Origin: Liolophura sinensis
Lineage: Eukaryota > Mollusca > Polyplacophora > Chitonida > Chitonidae
Assembly: GCF_032854445.1 (NCBI RefSeq)
Contig: NC_088302.1
Span: 3,154,023-3,218,022, forward strand
Length of the DNA stretch: 64,000 nt
Direction: 5' to 3'
Under the pieces are notes generated by a model. The model did no database searches. It had not been told where the DNA came from and was given only the letters and a program-made list of their open reading frames with translations. Position numbers and translations under genes: made by a program. Numbering within the stretch: position 1 is the stretch's first letter; each line of letters opens with the position of its first letter. Positions 22,286-32,350 of this stretch are shown in pieces.

Positions 22286-24058
22286 TTGACTCGCCCTGTC
22301 ATAAGAAAACACAGTATATATACTCGCACGGAATAACTAATATTAGTTAAATACGACTTAAAAATCCAAGCATACACACACGTGCAACCATACACACACA
22401 CACGTACGCACGCACGCACACGCACAGACGTGAAATTCAGAAAAGAGATTCACAGAAGTTAAAAACTTCCAACAACTTTCAACAAGCGCGCACTCGAGTT
22501 TTTTTCCACACTGGACAGTATGCATGTGTTCCCGGTCACCCGGCTTCGGCAGCCTTGTGTTACAGGCAGATCAGCGGTTCAGCCTCGAATCAAGTCATAT
22601 GTGATTGGTCATATCAAATCGGTACACTTGGCATTACAAATCGCTAATGATCCCAGTGACTCAGCATGCCTGACAAATAAGTTAGCTTTGGTTCAGACCA
22701 ACAAGAAGCTATACATATGTCTGAAAATATTGTTGAATGCGACATTACACTCCACTTAAGCAGGTTAATAAATTTTTTTACGCTGTATACTTTTTCTCTG
22801 AACTGTTGAGCCGTGGAAACGTTTCCTCTTCGCAATGCGGATAATAGTAGACGAATAAGATTTATAAGATCACGTTCATTTCTATACCACGGGAAAAAAT
22901 TGACCCGTGGGGTACAAAAGATTTCAGTTGATTCTTCAATTTCACAACTTTCTATGATATAATAACTGCATTGAATAGATTCCGGTTCTACAGATGGAGG
23001 TGGTAGCGTTTATACTTATAAACTGTGTTATACTTTCTCAGTACTCAGTACAAAATTTCAAATCGTGATAGAACCTGGTGAAGGCGTGTAGTGGAAGGAC
23101 ATTACAATTTGCTATGTTTTGTTGGGAAATATGAATTTTAGCACTGGCATGTGTTTACAATTATTGGTTTAGCTAAGGTATAGTGTTTAGAGCTTTTACA
23201 CTTAAACTTTACCCCGACTAAAGCTTTTGTTGACGTACACAATTCTGTATCTTGGATCACTGAGGGCGTGTACAACTTGATTTATGTTGAGCACTAGTAT
23301 ACATGCCGGGATATGCATTTGGGGTCAAAGGTGATCAAAGCAGACAATTTTTTCATGTGTGACACTTGTCTTGCCTTTGTCTGGAATTATTTCATTATTT
23401 CCGTTCGGGATATCACAACTGGTCTTAGCGCCCTCGTGCGTGCCTTTGCCTCGAGAGGTGGCCAATGTGGGGCTTGCGACGTCACGGCTCTGTATAAACA
23501 CCCGATATTTCAGCAGCCTTTATCGACCTCGTCGTCCACGTGTTATATCTGAACAAACACTAACTGCCTGATGTCAGTGTGATATGTTCTTTAAGCAAAT
23601 ATTTACTCTAATTTAATTGAGCAAAGTCGAATTTACGACACATTAAACTGATCTACAGTATTTCTTTGAACGCGGCTTCTTGTAACTAGGTCACAGTGAA
23701 CGCCGGCGCTATCAATGTCTTGTCCCAGTTATATGTATATATCTCTATGTCTGAATTTCTTTTTCAGTCTATATGTTACAAGCTGAGGCAATCGCCAGAG
23801 AAACTGAACAAGATGCAAATACGTTTATTTGTGTTAGGGGCACAAAAGCTACCACGAGGATAAAGACTGGGATTTTCTAAATGAATACATGTGAATGGAC
23901 ACTTGTGTACAGGCCATGCAAACCTTCCTCTGATTTCCTATACTTTGACGATCAGAACTGTTTGAAATTATACAGACACTGTATTCATATGAATATTAAA
24001 GTCATATTACTACAATCATATACGTTCAACCTGTTTGAAACTATCAATAGGTAGAAAA
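22286..24058. other. No gene recognised; promoter-like block inside
   Basis: CA-rich tract near 22370-22430. Frames of up to 79 codons match nothing known. A CCAAT/CRE/TATA arrangement at 23462-23500 and a strong acceptor-like CTTTTTCAG ending near 23767 hint at a short plus-strand transcript, but no product is recognised. Confidence 0.4.
23462..23500 (+). promoter_or_regulatory. Candidate class II core promoter (CCAAT, CRE, TATA)
   Basis: CCAAT at 23462-23466, the cAMP-response-type core GACGTCAC at 23478-23485 and TGTATAAAC at 23491-23499 occur in the usual order on the plus strand within 40 bp. A start site would be expected near 23520-23530. No coding exon could be tied to it. Confidence 0.3.
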
Positions 24059-24059
24059 T

Positions 24060-24340
24060 CAGAATTAAGAGGAAATCAGAGCCAACAAGAAATCAATGTT
24101 ATAGATGAAAGAGGCCGTTACGGAGAAAACCAGCGTCTTAGAGTAAATCACCGTCTTAGAAGAAATCAGTGTCATAGTGGAAACCAGTGTCATGGAGGAA
24201 ACCAGAGTTACGGAGGAAACCAGTGTTAGGGAAGAAAACATCGATTTGGAGGAAACCAGTAACTTGGAGATAACCAACGACTTGGAGGAGACCAGCGACT
24301 TGGAGAAAAAAGCACCTTCGGAGGAAACAGTCAAATTCTA
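24060..24340. repeat. 18-bp minisatellite with hexapeptide coding pattern
   Basis: About 15 diverged units around GGAGGAAACCAGTGTTAC. Because the unit is six codons, one plus frame reads repeated E-E-T-S-V-x, interrupted by one stop, and another reads Gly/Asn/Gln-rich sequence. Whether any frame is used is unknown. Confidence 0.8.
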
Positions 24341-24493
24341 GAAGGGACAGAGATTAATATATATAACATAGGTGGTATACATCGCATATTTTGTAACCTC
24401 CAAGATTAATCCACGCAACAACATTTGCCAAATTATCTGTGATCCACATTAGTTTTTATTTAGATTTGTGTAACTCAGCTCGCACTGAAACAT

Positions 24494-24700
24494 TAGACTC
24501 TAAGATGGCCGGAGAGGCGTCCTGGTAGGTTTTCAGCAATAGACACTAAGATGGCCTTCGTCGCGTCCTGACTGGTTTAAAGCAATAGACGCTAAGGTGG
24601 CCGGAGACGCGTCCTGACCGGTTTACATCAATAGACTCTAAGATGGTCTTAGACGCGTCCTGACCGGTTTAAAGCAATAGACTCTAAGATGACCGGAGAC
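24494..24700. repeat. 46-bp tandem repeat, about 4.5 copies
   Basis: Units start AGACTCTAAGATGGCCGGAG, then ACGCGTCCTGACCGGTTTAA and AGCAAT. Each copy carries a CGCGTCC core. Copies differ by several substitutions. No associated gene. Confidence 0.88.
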
Positions 24701-24873
24701 GGTATCTTAAGATAACCACATGTTCTTAAACCTTAGAACGTCATATTGTTTGTTAAGAGGTATGGAACCTGAGGATGTAAATGCATATGTATTCTACATT
24801 CCTCCCAACCCAGTAGTTGAGAGTCCATTGGCACCTTGGGCCCGGAAAATAGGCGATTTCTGGTGGCTAATGT

Positions 24874-25082
24874 TATAATAGGAGGCCAAGACCAGCTCAT
24901 GCTGGATTCCTCTCCGGCTGTACGTGGGAAGGTCTCCAGCAACCTGCGCATGGTCGTGTGTTTCCCCCGGGCTCTGCCCGGCTTCCTCCCACCATAATGC
25001 AAGCCGCCGTCGTATAAGTGAAATATTCTTGAGTACGGCGTAAAACACCAATCAAATAAATAAATAAATATAATAGGAGGCC
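24874..25082 (+). mobile_element. 5'-truncated SINE with perfect 14-bp target duplication
   Basis: TATAATAGGAGGCC occurs at 24874-24887 and again at 25069-25082. Between them is a plus-strand SINE copy that starts near box B (CCAGCTCATGCTGG) and runs through the standard body and tail to AAATAAATAAATA. The perfect duplication shows that truncation happened at insertion, and that the insertion is recent. Confidence 0.92.
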
Positions 25083-25474
25083 GGAATAAACTTAACATTG
25101 GTCCATTTTGTTACATTTTTTATAAAGATTCTATCCTAGTCCAATTGGCAAGGTGATATCTACAGAACATTTGGGTCAAACATCATAACATTTTATTTAA
25201 GTTTTAAAAACGAGGAGCTAAAGAACTAATCAGCTTTCTGTCGGAATTATAGCGTTCTAGCCAGTGTTTCATTAAAATAAATTAAGCAAATTGTTCTTTA
25301 CAGCTGGTACCGGTGTGACCGCAGTTGAGCTAAATATAATAATAATTCAGTGCAGGCTGAAAGGTTCAGGTCACAATATGGTCGACGTCAACATCACATT
25401 AATCATGATGTCAGAAGCATAAGTAATGAACTTCCGCTTCACCTACAGGAATCACAACACTACGAATGTAATTC
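25083..25474. other. No gene recognised
   Basis: AT-rich spacer between the SINE and the 67-bp satellite. No feature seen beyond the shared ACGAATGTAATTCT motif at its right edge, where the array begins. Confidence 0.5.
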
Positions 25475-28400
25475 TGTGTGTTTTAGGGAGTAAAGCCTTT
25501 TTTCGCTGCCAACCTGCCATTTCTGGTGTACAGTGTAATTCTGTGTGTTTTAGGGAGTAAAGCCTTTTTTCGCTGCCAACCTGCCATTTTTGGTGTACAG
25601 TGTAATTCTGTGTGTTTTAGGGAGTAAAGCCTTTTTTCGCTGCCAACCTGCCATTTCTGGTGTACAGTGTAATTCTGTGTGTTTTAAGGAGTAAAGCCTT
25701 TTTTCGCTGCCAGCCTGCCATTTTTGGTGTACAGTGTAATTCTGTGTGTTTTAGGGAGTAAAGCCTTTTTGGCTGCCAGCCTGTCATTTTTGGTGTACAG
25801 TGTAATTCTGTGTGTTTTAAGGAGTAAAGCCTTTTTTCGCTGCCAACCTGTCATTTTTGGTGTACAGTGTAATTCTGTGTGTTTTAGGGAGTAAAGCCTT
25901 TTTTCGCTGCCAGCCTGCCATTTTTGGTGTACAGTGTAATTCTGTGTGTTTTAGGGAGTAAAGCCTTTTTTCGCTGCCAACCTGCCATTTCTGGTGTACA
26001 GTGTAATTCTGTGTGTTTTAGGGAGTAAAGCCTTTTTTCGCTGCCAACCTGCCATTTTTGGTGTACAGTGTAATTCTGTGTGTTTTAGGGAGTAAAGCCT
26101 TTTTTCGCTGCCAACCTGCCATTTCTGGTGTACAGTGTAATTCTGTGTGTTTTAAGGAGTAAAGCCTTTTTTCGCTGCCAGCCTGCCATTTTTTGTGTAC
26201 AGTGTAATTCTGTGTGTTTTAGGGAGTAAAGCCTTTTTGGCTGCCAGCCTGTCATTTTTGGTGTACAGTGTAATTCTGTGTGTTTTAAGGAGTAAAGCCT
26301 TTTTTCGCTGCCAACCTGTCATTTTTGGTGTACAGTGTAATTCTGTGTGTTTTAGGGAGTAAAGCCTTTTTTCGCTGCCAGCCTGCCATTTTTGGTGTAC
26401 AGTGTAATTCTGTGTGTTTTAGGGAGTAAAGCCTTTTTTCGCTTCCAGCCAGTCATTTTTGGTGTACAGTGTAATTCTGTGTGTTTTAGGGAGTAAAGCC
26501 TTTTTTCGCTGCCAGCCAGTCATTTTTGGTGTACAGTGTAATTCTGTGTGTTTTAAGGAGTAAAGCCTTTTATCGCTGCCAGCCTGCGATTTTTGGTGTA
26601 CAGTGTAATTCTGTGTGTTTTAGGGAGTAAAGCCTTTTTTCGCTGCCAGCCTGCCATTTTTGGTGTACAGTGTAATTCTGTGTGTTTTAGGGAGTAAAGC
26701 CTTTTTGGCTGCCAGCCTGTCATTTTTGGTGTACAGTGTAATTCTGTGTGTTTTAAGGAGTAAAGCCTTTTTTCGCTGCCAACCTGTCATTTTTGGTGTA
26801 CAGTGTAATTCTGTGTGTTTTAGGGAGTAAAGCCTTTTTTCGCTGCCAGCCTGCCATTTTTGGTGTACAGTGTAATTCTGTGTGTTTTAGGGAGTAAAGC
26901 CTTTTTTCGCTGCCAACCTGCCATTTTTGGTGTACAGTGTAATTCTGTGTGTTTTAGGGAGTAAAGCCTTTTTTCGCTGCCAACCTGCCATTTCTGGTGT
27001 ACAGTGTAATTCTGTGTGTTTTAGGGAGTAAAGCCTTTTTGGCTGCCAGCCTGTCATTTTTGGTGTACAGTGTAATTCTGTGTGTTTTAAGGAGTAAAGC
27101 CTTTTTTCGCTGCCAACCTGTCATTTTTGGTGTACAGTGTAATTCTGTGTGTTTTAGGGAGTAAAGCCTTTTTTCGCTGCCAGCCTGCCATTTTTGGTGT
27201 ACAGTGTAATTCTGTGTGTTTTAGGGAGTAAAGCCTTTTTTCGCTGCCAACCTGCCATTTTTGGTGTACAGTGTAATTCTGTGTGTTTTAGGGAGTAAAG
27301 CCTTTTTTCGCTGCCAACCTGCCATTTCTGGTGTACAGTGTAATTCTGTGTGTTTTAAGGAGTAAAGCCTTTTTTCGCTGCCAGCCTGCCATTTTTGGTG
27401 TACAGTGTAATTCTGTGTGTTTTAGGGAGTAAAGCCTTTTTGGCTGCCAGCCTGTCATTTTTGGTGTACAGTGTAATTCTGTGTGTTTTAAGGAGTAAAG
27501 CCTTTTTTCGCTGCCAACCTGTCATTTTTGGTGTACAGTGTAATTCTGTGTGTTTTAGGGAGTAAAGCCTTTTTTCGCTGCCAGCCTGCCATTTTTGGTG
27601 TACAGTGTAATTCTGTGTGTTTTAGGGAGTAAAGCCTTTTTTCGCTTCCAGCCAGTCATTTTTGGTGTACAGTGTAATTCTGTGTGTTTTAGGGAGTAAA
27701 GCCTTTTTTCGCTGCCAGCCAGTCATTTTTGGTGTACAGTGTAATTCTGTGTGTTTTAAGGAGTAAAGCCTTTTATCGCTGCCAGCCTGCGATTTTTGGT
27801 GTACAGTGTAATTCTGTGTGTTTTAGGGAGTAAAGCCTTTTTTCGCTGCCAGCCTGCCATTTTTGGTGTACAGTGTAATTCTGTGTGTTTTAGGGAGTAA
27901 AGCCTTTTTGGCTGCCAGCCTGTCACTTTTGGTGTACAGTGTAATTCTGTGTGTTTTAAGGAGTAAAGCCTTTTTTCGCTGCCAACCTGTCATTTTTGGT
28001 GTACAGTGTAATTCTGTGTGTTTTAGGGAGTAAAGCCTTTTTTCGCTGCCAGCCTGCCATTTTTGGTGTACAGTGTAATTCTGTGTGTTTTAGGGAGTAA
28101 AGCCTTTTTTCGCTTCCAGCCAGTCATTTTTGGTGTACAGTGTAATTCTGTGTGTTTTAGGGAGTAAAGCCTTTTTTCGCTGCCAGCCAGTCATTTTTGG
28201 TGTACAGTGTAATTCTGTGTGTTTTAAGGAGTAAAGCCATTTATCGCTGCCAGCCTGCGATTTTTGGTGTACAGTGTAATTCTGTGTGTTTTAGGGAGTA
28301 AAGCCTTTTTTCGCTGCCAGCCTGCCATTTTTGGTGCAGTGTAATTCTGTGTGTTTTAGGGAGTAAAGCCTTTTTTCGCTGCCAGCCAGTCATTTTTTGT

Positions 28401-28876
28401 GTACAGTGTAATTCTGTGTGTTTTAGGGAGTAAAGCCTTTTTTCGCTGCCAGCCAGTCATTTTTGGTGTACAGTGTAATTCTGTGTGTTTTAGGGAGTAA
28501 AGCCTTTTTTCGCTGCCAGCCAGTCATTTTTGGTGTACAGAGTAATTCTGTGTGTTTTAGGGTGTAAAGCCTTTTTTCACTGCCAGCCAGTCATTTTTGG
28601 TGTACAGTGTAATTCTGTGTGTTTTAGGGAGTAAAGCCTTTTTTCGCTGCCAGCCTGCCATTTTTTGTGTACAGTGTAATTCTGTGTGTTTTAGGGAGTA
28701 AAGCCTTTTTTCGCTGCCAGCCTGCCATTTTTGGTGTACGGTGTAATTCTGTGTGTTTTAGGGAGTAAAGCCTTTTTTCGCTGCCAGCCTTCCATTTTTG
28801 GTGTACAGTGTAATTCTGTGTGTTTTAGGGTGTAAAGCCTTTTATCGCTGTCAGCCTTCCATTTTTGGTGTACAGG
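25475..28876. repeat. Satellite array, 67-bp unit, about 50 copies
   Basis: The unit begins TGTAATTCTGTGTGTTTTAG, continues GGAGTAAAGCCTTTTTTCGC, and ends TGCCAACCTGCCATTTCTGG then TGTACAG. Variants are TTTTTGGCTGCC (one base shorter), CGCTTCCAGCCAGTC and TTTATCGCTGCC. These variants recur at about 468-470 bp, indicating a seven-unit higher-order repeat. The last few units are the most diverged. No gene lies in it. Confidence 0.96.
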
Positions 28877-29009
28877 GGCATGCGTGGTATCAAAATGATG
28901 GGAATTGTCTAAGGTTTGTGCAGGTGTATGTAGTAATGATAAAAGTTTAAAATTCCGGGCGAGTGGACGTATAGAGGCAGGTGGTGATGAGGCTGCGAGT
29001 GACGTCCCT
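28877..29009. other. Unique spacer between the 67-bp array and its right flank
   Basis: About 130 bp that is not repeated in the related element at 48474. It looks like an insertion, or a segment lost from the other copy. No gene seen. Confidence 0.4.
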
Positions 29010-29205
29010 TTAGAGTTGTTAGGCACCCCTCCCAGCTGCCGGCGTATAAAGGTCCAGAGTTCGACGGTCAACTTGTGTCAAGATTTTTATGGCTTCAGGT
29101 ATGCACCAGATCTTATTGGCCACGGAATGTTTGGGAATGACCTACAGCGCTAAACGTTAACATTGTCGCTTATGGAAAATTAATACAGGGCTGAGGCCAA
29201 CTGAC
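29010..29205. repeat. Right flank of the satellite-bearing dispersed element (copy 1)
   Basis: From CCCAGCTGCCGGCGTATAAA through TTTTTATGGCTTC, GTATGCACCAGATCTTATTG, GGAATGTTTGGGA and CGCTTATGGAAAATTAATAC this matches 48515-48698 in order, with substitutions and one 12-15-bp gap. Similarity ends near 29205. It marks the far side of an element in which the 67-bp array sits. Confidence 0.8.
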
Positions 29206-30651
29206 CACTAATGCTGGAGCATAATTCACACTGCACTAGGGGAACAGTGGTTTGCTTGTCACCGTCTGAACAAACGCAGAAGGGCCGTTAGCTTAACACC
29301 CACAGCATCGCCATAATTAAGATTTACGTGGCAATGTGATGACAGAGGACTGCTAACTCATCGATCCTGGGATTAAAAGACAGAGGGATGCGAAGCTCTG
29401 CTGTTCTCGCTCAGTCAGACTTGAGAATCGTGTCCTCGCCTAGCTTGATTACGTGGCAGTCCGAGAGTTCACGAGATTAACTGACCAGCCACAGAACTAT
29501 AAAGAAGACATCGCTTAATCTTTATCGTAGAACGGTCAAAACACAACAAAAGTCAGATTCCGGAAAAGGTTACTGTTGTCAGTGTAGTATATGTTTGCGT
29601 ACGTCTTAATTCAACTATCATGAATTCGACGGGTATTTACCGCCGAAATGAATTCTTCATTTCTTATGGTATCGTCGAGGTTGTCGTCGAGAAATGGCGT
29701 CTTCTCGAATGTCGGCTTCATCTGGCCGAAGGGTAATTTTTCAGTTTTATTCAAAGAAACATCAGTCCACCCCAAGCCTGAACAACACTGACTTTTAATC
29801 AACGTGATTTCGGAAAATGTATATGACGTAAATAAATGTTTGTATTATGTAAATTTGCTGCATTTTTTCTGTTCTTGAAAAGTTCTAGAAGATAGAATTT
29901 TCAAATTTCCCTTCGTGTTTTCAGTTTTCACCTTCGACCTTTAAAATTTAAAAGACGACTCCGAATTTGTTGTGTTAAGGCATCGAACTCTAAAGTTAAC
30001 GTATGGTAGTGCTCTCTTCGACGTACACAGGTGAAAAAAAAAACGCTACGGAAATCACCCTTTAAAATTGCAATTCTGTCGGGCCTGTGTGTCCGATCAA
30101 CTGATCAAGACGACTGGTCCAAAATTGAGCCATTATGCCCAGTGACTAAATCTTACGGATTGTAATTGGTTTGTAAATAATTTTACGCCAATGAGTCGTG
30201 TTCTTTATCCTCAATTGCATGTAAAAAAAATTAAAAATAAAGAAAAAAGCACGTTTTATTTACATTGAATAATCTTTCTTGGACATGTTTTTATAAAAAT
30301 AATTTCTTTGTTAAAATTTTTTTCTGTTAAAATGTGAACATGCAGCTATAAGAAGTCGGCTGTTTTGTTGTAATTTCTGATTCCAGTGTACAGTCCTACA
30401 CGGACAGATGTTCAGGAATGGAACTATTTCAATTTTAGATATCTATTTCAGCAACAATACGCATTAAATGTTGTTTGGAGAGTTTTCAGTTTTTTTTACT
30501 TTTTATCGCATTATTTACAACACTATGGTATATAAAAGGAAAACCAAGCGGTAAAGTTGTGTAATATCTGTCAGCAGGTGTAAGGCTGGTAGGGATTGGT
30601 TATAACTGACGTTGATTCTGTAAGACGGAAGTAAGACGGGACCCCCCCCCC
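29206..30651. other. No gene recognised
   Basis: Unassigned sequence with a 63-codon minus frame at 29611-29802 that matches no family, then very AT-rich sequence. A run of C residues lies at about 30642-30655. Confidence 0.5.
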
Positions 30652-30830
30652 CCCTTTCGTGTCTAAAACAAAATGGCCGCCCATTGTTAAAGCATTGGGG
30701 AAAATGTCACTATTTGCCGCTTCGCTGGCGACCAGTGAGGCCTAGTTGTATAAAATAACGCCATAAAAGCTGTGTAAAATTACTCAGGCTATCTGGAAAG
30801 CTGAAAATTATACAAATCCAACAGCCAGCA
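30652..30830 (+). repeat. Dispersed repeat family R1, copy A
   Basis: TTTCGTGTCTAAAACAAAAT GGCCGCCCA and onward through CTATCTGGAAAGCTGAAAAT TATACAAATCCAACA matches copy B at 62233-62400 closely. It is non-coding. It abuts a small minus-oriented SINE fragment at about 30826-30860 (CCAGCATTATACGGTGGGAG). Confidence 0.8.
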
Positions 30831-31361
30831 TTATACGGTGGGAGGAAACAGGGTTTAAAATTTGCTTTGTAAGATATAGTCTTCGTCCGATTTGGAGTCG
30901 GTGAGATATAAAATTAAAAATTAAGATGGTGTGTATAGTGTAAATGTTCAACCTTTTTCTACCTCTACATCACCTTTTTCAGGGAAATCTATGCATAGAA
31001 TTATTAAAGAAAATGATTTGTGTGTGTCACGTAAGATGCAAGTTTTATTAAACTGCGCAAATTATTGCTCCACATCCCATAGATCTCAGAATGTTTCAAA
31101 ATATTGACCACAGTGGTAGCTGAAGAATTAGGGTAACGCTTGCATGTATATCAGTTGTAAAATAAATTATGTACACACAATTTTTGCAGTTAAACAAAGT
31201 ACTGTTTTAATTTAAGACGGTATCTTTTATTGCCATAGAGATGTGCTCTAACACCTATATTTTAACTCAAAACCGCTACGGGATCGAGAAAGTGGATTAA
31301 CAATCGGAGATCACGTAGCAACTAAGGGTCACACAGAGAAGGACTTTTACACCTGTTACAA
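30831..31361. other. No gene recognised
   Basis: AT-rich spacer after R1 copy A and its SINE fragment. No open frame above 60 codons and no RNA gene seen. Confidence 0.5.
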
Positions 31362-31740
31362 TATATTTATTTGATTGGTGTTTTACGTTGTACTCAAGAA
31401 TATTTCACTTACAAAACAACGGAAGGGGCCTCCGTGGCTCAGTTGGTTAACGCGCTAGCGCAGCGTAATGACCCAGTCTCTCACCAATGAGGTCGCTGTG
31501 AGTTCAAGTCCAGCTCATGCTGGCGTACGTAGGAAGGTTTTCCAGCAACCTGCGGATGGTTGTGGGTTTCCCCCGAGAGGTGCCCGGTTTCCACCCACCA
31601 TAATGCTGGCCGCCGTCGTATAAGTGAAATATTCTTGAGTATGGCGTAAAACACCAATCACACAAATAAATAAATAAATACAAGACAACGGCCAATATTA
31701 TGGTGGGAGGAAACCGGGAACAGACTGGGGGATACCTATG
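31362..31740. mobile_element. SINE nested inside an older SINE
   Basis: A plus-strand, nearly full-length SINE (about 31425-31680, with box A TGGCTCAGTTGG and box B GAGTTCAAGTCC) is inserted into a minus-strand copy. The older copy is split into 31362-31422 (tail complement and GTACTCAAGAATATTTCACT) and 31680-31740 (GGCCAATATTATGGTGGGAG). The duplicated target is ACAAAACAACGG at 31411-31422 and ACAAGACAACGG at 31680-31691, one mismatch. Confidence 0.9.
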
Positions 31741-32084
31741 TTAAGTCACAGCAGGGGAGGGGCTGGGAAGACGGAAACCAATACATGGGAGAAATGGTCG
31801 CAGATAGCTTGAGAATGTCTTCATCATGTTTGGCTTTTATAAACAAAGCGTTACGGTCAAAAGGAGAAAAGAAAGAATGAAGTCGTTTATAAAGTTTTGT
31901 GATTGTCTTTGCTTAACATTTACAAGCTTGCACAAGAAAATTATGCTTTTCCATCATTACACTCCAGGGTTATTAGACGTGTTTATGACGGGACATAACA
32001 CCCATTCTTTCTAAGCCGTCAGTGATCAGTAATCCCCAGGTTGCACAAGAAACATCATTTGAGTTCTGCAAAAACACCTAGACC
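31741..32084. other. No gene recognised
   Basis: A 62-codon plus frame (31826-32014) is Lys/Phe-rich and matches no family. Otherwise featureless. Confidence 0.45.
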
Positions 32085-32350
32085 ATCTAGAAAGCTGAAA
32101 AGTGCGCAGATCTAACGAATACACTGTCGCCGACATCGATTTAAAAATGGACATTTTCCCCTGTAGCATTTTTCGGGACGCATTTTTTCACCTACACTGT
32201 TTGTGACCAGGAAAATCACGTGGTGCGAAGCTTCCGGGTTGCCTTACAGACCAGTCTATAAATTTCATTCCACCCACCATAATGCTGGCCGCCGTCGTAT
32301 AAGTGAAATATTCTTGAGTACGGCGTAAAACACCAATCAAATAAATAACT
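32085..32350 (+). mobile_element. Dispersed repeat family R1, copy C, ending in the SINE 3' tail
   Basis: CTAGAAAGCTGAAAA, then GATTTAAAAATGGACATTTT, CATTTTTCGGGACGC and TTTTTTCACC match 62360-62480 of copy B. From about 32268 the sequence is the standard SINE tail (CATAATGCTGGCCGCCGTCG ... AACACCAATCAAATAAATA). Copy B is also followed by this tail, so the two parts may belong to one element. Confidence 0.65.

Noticed and set aside
24733-25098. 121- and 85-codon minus frames containing YSRIFHLYDGG
   Set aside because: This peptide is the translated antisense of the SINE tail and recurs in every SINE copy.
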